DNA of 64,000 bases from Saccharicrinis sp050589685 (GCF_050589685.1 NZ_JBNGOS010000029.1:1-64000); one strand, 5' to 3'; shown: positions 16,258 to 27,101, numbered from the stretch's first letter. Numbers and translations: made by a program. The notes: generated from the sequence alone by a model not told the origin.

Positions 16258-17793
16258 TTAGAGCTCGCAATAGTTACCATCGTTGGCCAGGTTTTTACAC
16301 GGATATCTCCACGTTAGGTGTGGCTCTTCTATTAAATCATCGGCCACATCCGGCCCCCAGGTACCAGCCGGATAACCATGAACTTTAATATACTTATTGT
16401 TTTTCCAGGCCTCTTGAATCGGTTTCACAAAAGTCCAGGCTGCCTCAACAGCATCCCCCCGCGAATACAGGGTGGAATCGCCTAACATACAATCGTGAAG
16501 CAAGCGCTCGTAGGCACTTGGCAAATATGCATCTGCCAACTCGGAATAATGGAAATCCATATTCACGTTTTGAACATTGAAACCAGCTCCCGGAACCTTC
16601 ATGCCAAATTTTAACAACAGACCCTCGTCCGGCTGTATGCGGATAACCAACTGATTTTGCTGCTGCGCAATAGTGGTATTACTGGCGAATAGGTGATGCG
16701 GGGTAGGTTTGAAGTGGATAACCACCTCGGTAACCCTTGTAGGCAACATCTTGCCGGTACGGATATAAAATGGAACACCGCCCCAACGCATGTTGTCGAT
16801 AAAAAATTTCATGGCCACATAGGTCTCGGTTCTCGATTCGGGATCAACCCCGTTTTCTTCGCGGTAACCGTTTACCTGCTCACCTTTTACAGTAGATCCT
16901 ACGTATTGGCCCCGTATAACGTATTTCTCCACTTCCTCTTCCTTGATAGGGCGGAGAGATTGCAATACTTTTACAATTTCGTTACGAATGCTGTTTGAAT
17001 CAATCAATGCGGGAGGCTCCATTCCTACGAGTCCGGCCAAAAGTAACAAGTGGTTTTGTACCATATCCCGCAAAGCCCCCGAACCTTCATAATAACCACC
17101 TCTGTTCCCAACCCCAATACTTTCCGAAGAAGTAATTTCCACATGATTCACATAATTCCGGTTCCAAAGCGGTTCGTAAATGGCGTTTGAAAAACGCGTA
17201 ACCAACAGGTTCTGAACGGTTTCCTTGCCCAGATAATGGTCGATACGATAAAGCTGTTCTTCATTAAAGTGTTTTAGCAAGCTAACATTCAACTCCCTGG
17301 CTGTTTCCAAATCGTATCCAAATGGTTTTTCAACAATTAGTCTCCTGAACCCATCTTCTTCCTTGCTCAACCCATGTTTGGCCAAATGACATGGAATAAC
17401 GGTATACATACTCGGCGGTGTTGCCAGATAAAAAATAAGATTTCTGTCTGTTCCTAACTTTCCATCTAATTCAAACAACTTATCCTTTAGCCCCTCATAT
17501 TCACCTTCCTCCTTTGTATTAAAACCATGATAAAAAAGTTGCTGAAGAAAGCTGTCCACCTTATCATTTTGGGATACATTTTTATGGTTCAACGCAAATT
17601 GCTCGATGCCTTCTTTCATTTTTTCACGAAATGCATCATCGCTCAGCTGCGTTCTTCCCAAACCTAATATGGCAAAATTTTCAGGTAATACATTTTGATC
17701 GTACAAATCAAATACGGCAGGTACAAGTTTACGATACGTCAGGTCGCCCGACGCGCCAAAAATAACAAGTATATGGTTTTTGGGTGTTTTCAT
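16258..17793 (-). CDS. zwf: Glucose-6-phosphate 1-dehydrogenase
   Basis: Makes NADPH and 6-phosphogluconolactone. The Rossmann motif is IFGASGDLTYRKLVP near the N-terminus, and the active-site segment RIDHYLGKETVQNLL is intact. Length (about 511 residues) is normal. The frame opens at a TTG (17799), but the ATG at 17791-17793, two codons in, gives the usual MKTPKN start and is preferred. Paired with pgl downstream. Confidence 0.96.
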   Translation of the reverse strand: MKTPKNHILVIFGASGDLTYRKLVPAVFDLYDQNVLPENFAILGLGRTQLSDDAFREKMKEGIEQFALNHKNVSQNDKVDSFLQQLFYHGFNTKEEGEYEGLKDKLFELDGKLGTDRNLIFYLATPPSMYTVIPCHLAKHGLSKEEDGFRRLIVEKPFGYDLETARELNVSLLKHFNEEQLYRIDHYLGKETVQNLLVTRFSNAIYEPLWNRNYVNHVEITSSESIGVGNRGGYYEGSGALRDMVQNHLLLLAGLVGMEPPALIDSNSIRNEIVKVLQSLRPIKEEEVEKYVIRGQYVGSTVKGEQVNGYREENGVDPESRTETYVAMKFFIDNMRWGGVPFYIRTGKMLPTRVTEVVIHFKPTPHHLFASNTTIAQQQNQLVIRIQPDEGLLLKFGMKVPGAGFNVQNVNMDFHYSELADAYLPSAYERLLHDCMLGDSTLYSRGDAVEAAWTFVKPIQEAWKNNKYIKVHGYPAGTWGPDVADDLIEEPHLTWRYPCKNLANDGNYCEL

Positions 17794-17975
17794 TTTCAAT
17801 GTTTTGTCGAGTAAATAAACATAGTATGACGCTATGTTTTGGTTTATTTATATTGCCACTAAAATAGGTTCCTGACTTAAACAATCAAAATCTAATTTGG
17901 TTGAAATACGCTACTTGATGTACCCGGGGTGTTGCTTACCGGTATCAGCCTCTGAATTATAGACCGGTTAAGACC

Positions 17976-19061
17976 TTACCCTTTCCGATTAAAATAATGT
18001 CTCGAATCGCCCCATTCGCCCAAACCCACTTCACGATCGGCCAGTTCAATGCGCATGCTTAAACAGTTACCACAATCTTCGGCTCCTTCATCGGTACAAG
18101 GTTTGTTTTCATATAGCTGGTAATCTTTTCGATGCAAGGTAGGCGTTATATTAGGCATGATCACGTTGGCGCCAATTCGCAGCGCTTTTTCACGTCCCAT
18201 TGGGTCGATAGCCTGTAACGCGGTGGCTGCGGCAATGTTAATATCTTTCATTATAATACGAAGCAAGGCTATCATATTTAGGGTAACTGAAAAACGTGTT
18301 TCGATGGGCCACAACAAATCTCTTTTTTCGAACAATGGCGTTTGCTGATGCTCAATATAAGGACCCATTCCACACATATCGATATCGAAATCCTTCATAA
18401 AGAGAAGATCCCTGGCCAAATCTTCGTATGTTTGCCAGGGTAACCCCACCATCACTCCCGTACCGGTTTGATACCCCACCTTCTTCAGCGATCTCAAACA
18501 ACTCATCCTTTTCTCAAAATCATGATTGTCGTCATTGGGATGAATCTGGTTATACAATACTTTATTGGTGGATTCTATGCGCAGCAAGTAGCGATGTGCG
18601 CCGCTATCGAACCATCGTTGGTAGGTTTCTTCGGTCTGTTCGCCCAGCGAAATAGTGATACCCAGTTCACCATGGGTAACGGCTTTAATTTGTTTCAATA
18701 ACCGATCAACCCTTTCCACAAAATATGGATCCCTGCGTTCTCCGGCTTGCAGAACCATTGACGCATATTTGTTTTGGTGGGCAAACCTGGCCGCTTCAAC
18801 CACATGATGGTCTTCTAAATTATAACGTTCAACCTCTTTGTTATCTTTCCGGATGCCGCAATAAAAACAATTTTTTGAACATACATTGGAAAACTCTACC
18901 AGACCACGATAAAACACTTTTCGCCCAACATACTCGAGTTGCACCTCTTGTGCCTTAGCAAACAACTGCTTCTGCTCCTCCCCCTCGGTTTGTAAAAGCG
19001 CCACAATATCTTTGAAATCCAGTTCTTCTTTTTGAAGTATATTTTGAATCTGATTATTCAT
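17976..19061 (-). CDS. hydE: Radical SAM protein, [FeFe]-hydrogenase maturase HydE
   Basis: Radical SAM enzyme with the cluster motif CSKNCFYCGIR (CxxxCxxC) followed by the HydE-typical PGLP-like and GMGPYIEHQQTP segments. HydE helps build the diiron subcluster of the H-cluster. The frame opens at 19091, but an ATG at 19059-19061 gives the usual short N-terminus (MNNQIQNIL) and is preferred. HydF, HydG and a hydrogenase are not seen nearby, so it is a lone maturase gene here. A PylB-like methylornithine synthase is a remote alternative. Confidence 0.87.
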   Translation of the reverse strand: MNNQIQNILQKEELDFKDIVALLQTEGEEQKQLFAKAQEVQLEYVGRKVFYRGLVEFSNVCSKNCFYCGIRKDNKEVERYNLEDHHVVEAARFAHQNKYASMVLQAGERRDPYFVERVDRLLKQIKAVTHGELGITISLGEQTEETYQRWFDSGAHRYLLRIESTNKVLYNQIHPNDDNHDFEKRMSCLRSLKKVGYQTGTGVMVGLPWQTYEDLARDLLFMKDFDIDMCGMGPYIEHQQTPLFEKRDLLWPIETRFSVTLNMIALLRIIMKDINIAAATALQAIDPMGREKALRIGANVIMPNITPTLHRKDYQLYENKPCTDEGAEDCGNCLSMRIELADREVGLGEWGDSRHYFNRKG

Positions 19062-19391
19062 GACCGTAAAATTATACCGCAATTTAAGCATTAGAATGCA
19101 AAAAATAAGATATATGTGGTTTACATCTAAAACTTAAGCATCTTTTAACAGTGATATCCAGCCTGATCTATTCATAAATTATTCTATTGCAAACTCCAAA
19201 CGCCGTAACAAAAAGCAAGTGCTCAATTTAAATTCTCAAAATAGTTCACTATTCCTGTGAGCTTAAAATTTCCGTTTCACTTTTTCTTTTTGCCTTTTGA
19301 GTTCTCATCACGAAAATTTATGAATTAATCAGGCTCGCCATTGTTTATTTGAATCAACTTGATATTATTTTCTTTTCTGGAGATTAATGGC
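19062..19391. other. Intergenic region, nothing recognised
   Basis: AT-rich gap between the 5' end of hydE and the 3' end of the GH78 gene. The start contains an upstream in-frame ATG for hydE (19091). No convincing gene or hairpin was found. Confidence 0.4.
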
Positions 19392-21659
19392 TTATAAATC
19401 CAGTTCAAAAACATATTTCCCGGAACCTATATTCTCAACCACAATAAAATCTCTAATTCTCTTCGCACTTATACGTTCTCCATTCATGCTAAGACTATAT
19501 TTTCCCTTTCCGGAATAAGGTATCCACACCTCATTTTTCGTATTGGCAGGCAGTTCCACTTTCATCGTAAAGCTTTCTCCTCGCACATTCTCAAAACTCA
19601 ATTTAACGTCTCCTTTAATGGTAGGATGAACCATATTAGCCCACTCCAAATTTGCAGGCTGCGGTTTAATTCGTATTCTTTCAAACCCGGGTTCCAATGG
19701 CTCAATTCCCATCAGTTTCATGGGGATTACATTTGCAGGAGCAGCTCCCCAGGCATGATTCCAGTCCTGATTTGGTTTATATTTATTGTCCCACGCTTCC
19801 AAAGATATCGTTGTTCCAACCTCATAAATGGCGTGCGCCCATCCCCTGTCGTGCGTTGCCGTAAGAAGCTCCATTCCATACGCTGCATTTTCTCCGGCAT
19901 ATACCGCATCTAATAGATGCTGAGAACCATAAACGCTACAAGCCATTCCTCGGGATTCAACAAAATCGGTTACGGTAAGAACATGTTCCTCTGGCACTAA
20001 ACCAAAAGTTAGGGCAAACATATTAGAATGCAGGGAGTTATGATCGGTATCAATCCCATCATTATAACATCCTTTCTGCTGATTAAAAAATAGTTTATTG
20101 AATGCTTTCTTATGTTCCTTTGCACGGTCTGCATAATATTTACTGTCCTCTTCCTCTCCAACAATATCGGCTATAACAGCCATCACTTGCAAGGCTTTAT
20201 TATGGTAGGCATTTACTACCGCATTGTAATCAGTAAACACAAAGCCATCCGTTTCTCCCGAATCATCATTGCTTAATCCAAGTATTCCTTTATGCGGCCA
20301 GTCCACAATGTCACGCATATTCCGCCCGGTAAAGTGAATCGACTTTTGCACCTCTTTTGTCAATTTCCCGGTACGGGTGCTTATCAATCCATTTTTTTCG
20401 GTAAGACTTGTAAATGTTTTCTGTTTTAGGTCGTTATAATATTTGCGAATAAAATCTTCATTCCCGGTATACTGATAATCTTTCCATGCCATTAGCACCG
20501 AAGATAGTATCCATTCTGTTGGCCATGTTGGATTCAAAAGCATATACTCCTGACTCCTTCTTGCCTGGGTAAAATCATCATCAACACCATAATGACACAA
20601 TTGATTAATATATGCATCGGCCTCATATGGAATACGTTCCCGGTCTCCATCAACGTAGATCCCCGCAAAACTTGTTGCCTTAATTGAATATTTACAGAAA
20701 TCCCAAATATCGTTCAAAACAGGATCGGAACACTCAAAATGTGAGCTATAATCATTAAAAGGATAAGTTACGGTTTCCCTAATTATACCCGTTATATTAG
20801 CTGCGCCCTCAACCTCGCAATATCTAAACGGAAAAACGTCCCCGGTATAGTCAGGCATTTTTATTGCGGCACTACGGGTATTACGTTTGTCCTTTTTTAT
20901 GGTAATTGTATAGGTATGTATGCCTTGCAGAAGTGCTAAGGTAACCGTTCGGTAACGTCTGGAACCTCCCGGTTCTGTATTTATCCGGCCCTGTGGAGTT
21001 ACCACTTCACCAAAACTGACCAGGAGTGAATCTTCTTTCAATTTGGAATCGACAGTAAGCTTTACCCTTCCAAAAGCAGCCTTCCCAAAATCTATGAATT
21101 GTAAATTCTCTTTTATTTTTTTTGTACACTGAGGATATTCATCTCGCTGCTGAAGCGGATAAACGCCGCTACTGTAAACTTTTAATTCTTTTCCGGTTCT
21201 GAATCCTCTCGTTTCAGACCATGCTGTTTCCTCACCATGGTTGTTCCACACTTTAACACGCCAATAATAATTCGTTTCAGGTTTTAACGGCATACCATCA
21301 TATTTCACCAGGGACTTTTGTGATGCTGTCTTGCCGCTATCCCAAACAACCCCTTCCTTATCATCCAGTTGTCCAGGCGATGTACCAATTTGAACATGAA
21401 AGTGCGTTTGCATTGTATTGTTTCTCTGGTCTTCAATAATCCAGGAGAAAACAGGTTGTCTACTTTCTATGGATGCCAGTTGCGATGGCTCAATTATTTT
21501 ATCAACTTCATCAAAAGCAATTTGTGAGAGCTCTCCATTTATAAAAACCCGATCAGTATTTTTCATTAAATCACATCGCAACGCGGTTGGTGGTAAAGCT
21601 ATTTGCGAAAATCCCTGAAACTGCAAGCAACAGGCTATTATTAGGAGTAATTGTTTCAT
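19392..21659 (-). CDS. Alpha-L-rhamnosidase-like glycoside hydrolase (GH78)
   Basis: 755-residue secreted enzyme predicted to release terminal alpha-L-rhamnose. It has a signal peptide ending about FQGFSQ, an N-terminal fibronectin-like region (PVFSWIIEDQRN to YYWRVKVWNNHGEETAWSE), a beta-sandwich region, and an (alpha/alpha)6 catalytic domain. The acidic motif DGDRERIPYEADAYINQL (about residues 340-357) matches the GH78 active-site region, and the segment WNHAWGAAP is family-typical. Last gene of the SusCD locus, downstream of a hairpin with a T-tract (21740-21790) that may reduce its transcription relative to SusCD. Confidence 0.85.
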   Translation of the reverse strand: MKQLLLIIACCLQFQGFSQIALPPTALRCDLMKNTDRVFINGELSQIAFDEVDKIIEPSQLASIESRQPVFSWIIEDQRNNTMQTHFHVQIGTSPGQLDDKEGVVWDSGKTASQKSLVKYDGMPLKPETNYYWRVKVWNNHGEETAWSETRGFRTGKELKVYSSGVYPLQQRDEYPQCTKKIKENLQFIDFGKAAFGRVKLTVDSKLKEDSLLVSFGEVVTPQGRINTEPGGSRRYRTVTLALLQGIHTYTITIKKDKRNTRSAAIKMPDYTGDVFPFRYCEVEGAANITGIIRETVTYPFNDYSSHFECSDPVLNDIWDFCKYSIKATSFAGIYVDGDRERIPYEADAYINQLCHYGVDDDFTQARRSQEYMLLNPTWPTEWILSSVLMAWKDYQYTGNEDFIRKYYNDLKQKTFTSLTEKNGLISTRTGKLTKEVQKSIHFTGRNMRDIVDWPHKGILGLSNDDSGETDGFVFTDYNAVVNAYHNKALQVMAVIADIVGEEEDSKYYADRAKEHKKAFNKLFFNQQKGCYNDGIDTDHNSLHSNMFALTFGLVPEEHVLTVTDFVESRGMACSVYGSQHLLDAVYAGENAAYGMELLTATHDRGWAHAIYEVGTTISLEAWDNKYKPNQDWNHAWGAAPANVIPMKLMGIEPLEPGFERIRIKPQPANLEWANMVHPTIKGDVKLSFENVRGESFTMKVELPANTKNEVWIPYSGKGKYSLSMNGERISAKRIRDFIVVENIGSGKYVFELDL

Positions 21660-21739
21660 ATCTGTCTACTTTATATTTTTATTTTTTTTAGATGCGTAAT
21701 AATACCGATATGTTAATGATATTAGCAATACATATTATA

Positions 21740-21790
21740 AAAAAATCCCTGCCCCTAAATCACAGCGTATCTGAATTTAAAGAGCAGGGA
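21740..21790 (-). terminator. Hairpin with U-tract between susD and the GH78 gene
   Basis: On the minus strand TCCCTGC (21784-21790) pairs with GCAGGGA (21746-21752) and is followed by six T residues. This resembles an intrinsic terminator inside the operon, and may act as an attenuator giving less rhamnosidase transcript than SusCD transcript. The loop is long (31 nt), so folding may be weaker than usual. Confidence 0.5.
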
Positions 21791-21815
21791 CAATTATTAT
21801 ATTAGCTTTATGGAA

Positions 21816-23606
21816 TTATCTGTCCCATCCGGGATTTTGTTCCCAAATATTATCCTTGTTCGCATCAAGAATAGTGTTTGGAATAGGCCACAAATTGTAG
21901 TCGAACGTTAAAGTAGCTTCAGTCACAGGCCAGTGAGCATACTTTCTAATTCGGTCAACAGCAACGGTTCCTCCCATGCGTAACAGGGTATTCCAACGCG
22001 CTTCCTCATAAATTAATTCACGCGCACGTTCATCCAAAATCATGTTGAAATCATCATCCATATCGGCAGCCGTAACAAGATAACCGCATTGTGCACGTGC
22101 TCTTAACAGGTTAACATCGGCAGCTGCACCCGATTTGTTACCCAAGCGCTGTTTCGCCTCGGCACGTAGTAAAATAGTTTCAGGTAAACGAATAATATAT
22201 TCGTCACGGAAAAGACTTCTTCTGGATTCACCATCTTCAATACCGGTAAATTTATCCGCGGCAATTTTACAAGAAATAGGATAAATCTCACTGGTATTAT
22301 TTCGGTAAGCACTTTCATCATCACTGGAGCCATACATTTCACTCCAGGGAATAACCTGTTTGTAATAAGGAGAAGTTTCCACATTTCCTTTAATTCTTCT
22401 GCGCAAAACACTCTCGGAATTACGCATATCATCAGCATAATCACCCTCATATACCAAGTCGCGTGCAAGCATAGTAATATTTACCTGACAAACACCTCGA
22501 CCGCCTACATTTTCTAATGTACCTGTTACATGCGTTTTTGCAATATCACGAAAAACAGGTCCATAATTATTGGCATAATACAAACGTGATTTTGTATCCT
22601 CCGTTTTATACGCTTCATAGTCGATTTGGGCAGCCCAAATACATTCGGTGTTACCATCCTGATAATTTACGTTATCCTCCTGGAACAAATCCCAGTAATA
22701 ATTCGCATCCAAAAGCAGTGTATCCACTAAGTTCTCTGTTGTATAAGAACCGCCTTTATATACATCAATTGTAAATTGATCTTCGCTTGCGCGTGATCCA
22801 AACCTTTGATTGACCAAACTATATGTACCACCATCAATTACAGCGTCGGCATAACTCACCGATGAAGTATATGCAGTTTGAGCTGCACTTGAATTCCCTT
22901 CAGCATCGTATTGAATACCCATTGCCAAATACAATTCGCTTAAGTTATGCTGAGCTGCACCTTTTACCAAACGGCCACCCGAAGTTGATGTTTCAGGCAG
23001 ATCATCCAAAATAGCTTCTAGTTCATCAATGGCAAATTGATAGGTTTCAATGCGCGAAGCACGCTCAAAATCATATTTTGCCTCACTAACTATATTGGTA
23101 ACCAAGGCCACGCCGCCAAAAAGTTCACCTAAATTTTTGTAAGCATAAGCTCTGAAAAAACGGGCCTGCGCAAGGGCATAAGCTTTTGCCTCTTCCGATC
23201 CCCACGATATACCGTCTAATTCGGCGGCATGAATAGCCGTATTGGCACGTGCAATTACGTAGTACCATGTACTAAAAACCTGATAAAACGTGTTATGATC
23301 AGGGTTAATTGTACTATAATCGCTAAAAGTATTTCCCGTACGAATAACTGCCACATCGTACATATCTGTTCCTTTTCCTTTCCAATTGAAAATCCATTTT
23401 GTCGTTGTTGGGTTTACCCACAAATCGCGTATGTGAGAATAAAGAGAAACCAACACCTGATCCACCTGGTCGGAGGTTGAAAAAGCATTATCAACAGTAT
23501 AAAAAGTAGCTGGCTCTTCCACCAAAAAGTCTTCATCAGATTCGCATCCCATTAAGCTCAGAAATACAACAAATATTCCAGCGCTTATATATTTTAATTT
23601 ATTCAT
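21816..23606 (-). CDS. SusD/RagB family glycan-binding outer-membrane lipoprotein
   Basis: Surface lipoprotein that binds oligosaccharide at the mouth of its SusC partner. It has an N-terminal lipoprotein signal with lipobox LMGC (Cys at about residue 21), an SusD-like N-terminal TPR region (AQARFFRAYAYKNLGELFGGVALVT) and a C-terminal RagB segment (DERARELIYEEARWNTLLRMG). Length 596 is typical. Lies 23 nt after the SusC stop. Confidence 0.95.
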   Translation of the reverse strand: MNKLKYISAGIFVVFLSLMGCESDEDFLVEEPATFYTVDNAFSTSDQVDQVLVSLYSHIRDLWVNPTTTKWIFNWKGKGTDMYDVAVIRTGNTFSDYSTINPDHNTFYQVFSTWYYVIARANTAIHAAELDGISWGSEEAKAYALAQARFFRAYAYKNLGELFGGVALVTNIVSEAKYDFERASRIETYQFAIDELEAILDDLPETSTSGGRLVKGAAQHNLSELYLAMGIQYDAEGNSSAAQTAYTSSVSYADAVIDGGTYSLVNQRFGSRASEDQFTIDVYKGGSYTTENLVDTLLLDANYYWDLFQEDNVNYQDGNTECIWAAQIDYEAYKTEDTKSRLYYANNYGPVFRDIAKTHVTGTLENVGGRGVCQVNITMLARDLVYEGDYADDMRNSESVLRRRIKGNVETSPYYKQVIPWSEMYGSSDDESAYRNNTSEIYPISCKIAADKFTGIEDGESRRSLFRDEYIIRLPETILLRAEAKQRLGNKSGAAADVNLLRARAQCGYLVTAADMDDDFNMILDERARELIYEEARWNTLLRMGGTVAVDRIRKYAHWPVTEATLTFDYNLWPIPNTILDANKDNIWEQNPGWDR

Positions 23607-23629
23607 AATCTAAATTTTAACAGTTTAAG

Positions 23630-26600
23630 TTAGAAACTAATGTTTGCACCAACAGAATAGGTTGACATTACCGGAAAAGTGTTAGAGGTATAAGTAGCAC
23701 CTGTTTCAGGATCGCCGCCTTCCCAATTGGTAAATGTTGCTACGTTTTTAGCAGATAAGAAAACCTTTAAGGATTTTATTTTTGAAGCGGTTACCCACGG
23801 TTGTTTGAAAGTGTATGAAAGCGAGATATCCTGAACGCGTACAAAACCTCTTGACTGTAAACCTTTAAATCGACCATCGCCCGTAAAGGTAGCAGCAGGA
23901 TAAACGTTGCTGCTATTTTCCGAAGTCCAATATGGCTTATAGGTCATATTTGAATTAAAACGGTCAGCACCAGTCAAATAGGCTGCCGTATTTGATTTCA
24001 TATAATAACCGTTTCCTCCAAAAGTTCCGGCTAGCATCACATAAAATTCAAGGTTTTTGTACGAAACACTATTACTCATATTTAAACGGAAATTTGCTCC
24101 CGTATAACCCAAAATTTTACGGTCGTCAGTAGTAATTCCATCAACACCATCTAGGTCTTTATATTTAGGATTACCCGCAATTGCACCTGTAGCCTCAATA
24201 TATTCGAGATCATCTTCCTGTACGATTCCATCCTGTTCGTAACCATAAATAACGCCGAGTGATTCTCCAATAAACAGACCGTTTGAAATATCGTCGTCTT
24301 CAACACCATCGCCGTCGTTGTCTTCGCCATAAAGCTCAACCAGCTTATTTTTATTTTTCCAGAACGTAAGGCTTGTTGACCATTGTAAATCGCTTTTTTT
24401 AATGTTTACAGTTCGAAGCGTTACATCAATACCTTTGTTATTTACTTTTCCCATTGAATCGTAAATGGTTTTAAAACCAGTCATTACCGGAATACTTCTG
24501 TTAAAAATTTGATCAGTAGTATTTGAAACATACATATCAACATCGAGAAATACACGGTTATTTAACCAAGCCGATTCAAAACCAAAATTTACCGCCTCAG
24601 TACTTTCCCATCCAAGCTCCTGGTTACCAAGGGTACTTTGGTACATACCATAATTAATTACTCCTTCTTCATCGCCCCACTCATAACGGACACCACTGGA
24701 ATTCCCGTTTTTAACCTGCGACAAGGTAGTATATGGATCAATTCCCTGGTTACCGTTTTGTCCCCAGGAAGCTTTTAATTTTAATTGATCTAACACCTCA
24801 ATATTCGACATAAAACCTTCGTTAGATATCTTCCAGGCCAAACCTACTGCACCAAAATTACCCCATTTTTTCTCGGCTCCAAATACCGATGCACCATCGC
24901 GACGGTAAGAGCTGGTTACAAAATACTTGTCGTTAAACGAGTAGTTAAAACGTCCCAAATAACCAATATTCGATCGTTCTATTTCGTTTAGGTTTACTTT
25001 CTGAACGGTTGCTTTATGCAATCCTCCAAGTCCCAACGATGTATTTCCATTATCGGAGAAGTCGCTTCCGGTTGTGTTAATATACTTATATAATTTGTGA
25101 TCGCGCGTTGCAACAGCCGTTACATCAATACTATGATTACCAAATGATTTTTTATAATTAAGAATATTATCGAAAACATAACTGGTAGTAGTTCCCCTGG
25201 CAATATTTCCATTTGCTTTTGAAAGGTATCCAACCATAACCGCAGGATCGTAGCGCTCTTCTCCCTCACCTTCAGCCACATAATAACTCTCGTAATAAAA
25301 ATTTTCCGACTGATTTTCCGACTGATTAGTAATATAATTAATACGATAGCTTAGTCCTTTAATCCACGGAATATCGATGTTTGCAAAAGTATTTAAACGG
25401 TAACTTTGCGTAATATTTACATTTTCGCGCGTACCATCGTTAACACCCCAAAGTGGATTAACTCCCGATTGGGTATATGGATATTTTTCTAAATCACCTT
25501 GGTCATTACGGTACATAACTCCATAAGGAGACATGGTTTGGGCCGAGCTAAGACTAGCTGCAAAACCTGAATAATCGCGACGCGAGTAACTACCGTCCAC
25601 ACCAAATTTTAACCAACTGGTAATATCGGTATTCACTTTACCTACAATAGAAATACGTTCGAAATCGTCGCCAACAACCACACCTTTGTTGTTATTATAC
25701 GACGACGACAAATAATAATTTAGTCCTTCTCCCGCTCCGGAAATGGCTAACTGATAGTCTTCAATTACCCCAACTCTGGTTACATCATCTAACCACACCC
25801 TTTCAGAACCGTCTTCATAATTTTGCAATTCACCTGTTTCCATCCAACTGGTAGTTCCTTCTTCAAAACCATTTCGGGCATTAACAGCATCAATCCATTG
25901 CTCACCATTCATCATTACCGGCCTGTCTTGCCATGTTTGAAGAGACGTTGAAGTATTTAATGTGATGACAGGCTTTTTCGAACTTCCTCGTTTGGTGGTA
26001 ATCGCAATAACTCCATTGGCCGAACGCGAACCATAAACCGCTGCAGAAACTGCATCTTTTAAAATATCGTAACTGGCAATATCATTGGGGTTAATATCAC
26101 TTAGACTTCCTAAATAAACAACACCATCTAATACGATTAATGGGTCGTTAGTACCACTTATCGAATTCTGACCACGGATTAACATGGAAGGTTCGTCGCC
26201 AGCTGAATTAGAAGCGCCTATATTTAATCCGGTTATAGTTCCTTTTAACGATTCCAATGCATTTAAGTTTGCAATATTGGCCACTGCGGAATTTTCCAGT
26301 TTTAACGAGCTTACCGAACCGGTAAAATCTTTACGTTTAACCGTACCGTAACCAACTACAACTACTTCATCAAGTCCCATAGTTTCATCTTGCATGGTAA
26401 CATTAAATACCCTTTGACTACCAACAATAATTTCTTGCGAAGTCATTCCAACAAATGAAAAAACCAAAACAGTTTCGCCCGTTACATTTGGGAGTGAAAA
26501 GTTACCATCAATATCTGTTATAGTGCCCGTAAGGGATCCTTTCACAAGTACACTCACTCCGGGAATAGGCTCTCCTTGACTATCCACTACACTTCCTGAA

Positions 26601-27010
26601 ACTGTTTTTTGCTGTTGCTGAAACATTTCAGATCCAAAGTCAGATTTTTCAGTTGTTAAAATAATAAGTCGGTCTTTGACCTGATGCTTAACATCAGTAT
26701 CCGCAAACACCTCAGTTAAAATGGTATTAATGGATTTTTCTTTGGCATCTACATCTACTTTTCGCTCAACATCAACCAACTTTTGGTTAAAAAGAAAGTA
26801 AAATTCACTGTTGTCCTCAATTTCATCAAGAACATCAATAACCCTGGCATTATCCATTTTCAGCGTCAGCCTTGTCTGTTGCGAATATCCTGAACTCGCC
26901 CAAATATTGGAGAGAACAAGAAAAAGAAAGAAAATACTCAATCTCATAATTTTCCACATTTTAGTTTCCATGCCATAATTAATGGCACTCACAATCCACT
27001 TTTTTTTCAT
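23630..27010 (-). CDS. SusC/RagA family TonB-linked outer-membrane transporter with STN domain
   Basis: 1126-residue TonB-dependent channel for oligosaccharide uptake. After a signal peptide (hydrophobic stretch to ASSGYSQQ) there is an STN domain (about residues 48-118), the part that signals to a FecR anti-sigma factor, then a carboxypeptidase-D-like domain (VSGSVVDSQGEPIPGVSVLV), a plug with the conserved start DEVVVVGYGTVKR, and a long beta-barrel. The STN domain fits with the FecR and ECF sigma genes just upstream, so substrate binding probably induces the locus. Substrate is inferred to be rhamnose-containing from the GH78 enzyme. Confidence 0.96.
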   Translation of the reverse strand: MKKKWIVSAINYGMETKMWKIMRLSIFFLFLVLSNIWASSGYSQQTRLTLKMDNARVIDVLDEIEDNSEFYFLFNQKLVDVERKVDVDAKEKSINTILTEVFADTDVKHQVKDRLIILTTEKSDFGSEMFQQQQKTVSGSVVDSQGEPIPGVSVLVKGSLTGTITDIDGNFSLPNVTGETVLVFSFVGMTSQEIIVGSQRVFNVTMQDETMGLDEVVVVGYGTVKRKDFTGSVSSLKLENSAVANIANLNALESLKGTITGLNIGASNSAGDEPSMLIRGQNSISGTNDPLIVLDGVVYLGSLSDINPNDIASYDILKDAVSAAVYGSRSANGVIAITTKRGSSKKPVITLNTSTSLQTWQDRPVMMNGEQWIDAVNARNGFEEGTTSWMETGELQNYEDGSERVWLDDVTRVGVIEDYQLAISGAGEGLNYYLSSSYNNNKGVVVGDDFERISIVGKVNTDITSWLKFGVDGSYSRRDYSGFAASLSSAQTMSPYGVMYRNDQGDLEKYPYTQSGVNPLWGVNDGTRENVNITQSYRLNTFANIDIPWIKGLSYRINYITNQSENQSENFYYESYYVAEGEGEERYDPAVMVGYLSKANGNIARGTTTSYVFDNILNYKKSFGNHSIDVTAVATRDHKLYKYINTTGSDFSDNGNTSLGLGGLHKATVQKVNLNEIERSNIGYLGRFNYSFNDKYFVTSSYRRDGASVFGAEKKWGNFGAVGLAWKISNEGFMSNIEVLDQLKLKASWGQNGNQGIDPYTTLSQVKNGNSSGVRYEWGDEEGVINYGMYQSTLGNQELGWESTEAVNFGFESAWLNNRVFLDVDMYVSNTTDQIFNRSIPVMTGFKTIYDSMGKVNNKGIDVTLRTVNIKKSDLQWSTSLTFWKNKNKLVELYGEDNDGDGVEDDDISNGLFIGESLGVIYGYEQDGIVQEDDLEYIEATGAIAGNPKYKDLDGVDGITTDDRKILGYTGANFRLNMSNSVSYKNLEFYVMLAGTFGGNGYYMKSNTAAYLTGADRFNSNMTYKPYWTSENSSNVYPAATFTGDGRFKGLQSRGFVRVQDISLSYTFKQPWVTASKIKSLKVFLSAKNVATFTNWEGGDPETGATYTSNTFPVMSTYSVGANISF

Positions 27011-27067
27011 AAATTTGAATCATTAAGTAGTTAAACAATAATAAGTAATTCACACTGCTTGATAGTG

Positions 27068-27094
27068 CAGGAGAGTGCTGGTAACGCTCTCCTG
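27068..27094. other. Hairpin between fecR and susC
   Basis: An 8-bp perfect stem (CAGGAGAG / CTCTCCTG) with an 11-nt loop lies just before susC. The T-rich tail is on the plus strand side, not after the hairpin in the direction of the operon, so it does not look like a terminator for fecR. It could stabilise or separate the transcripts. Confidence 0.4.
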
Positions 27095-27101
27095 TTTTTA
27101 T

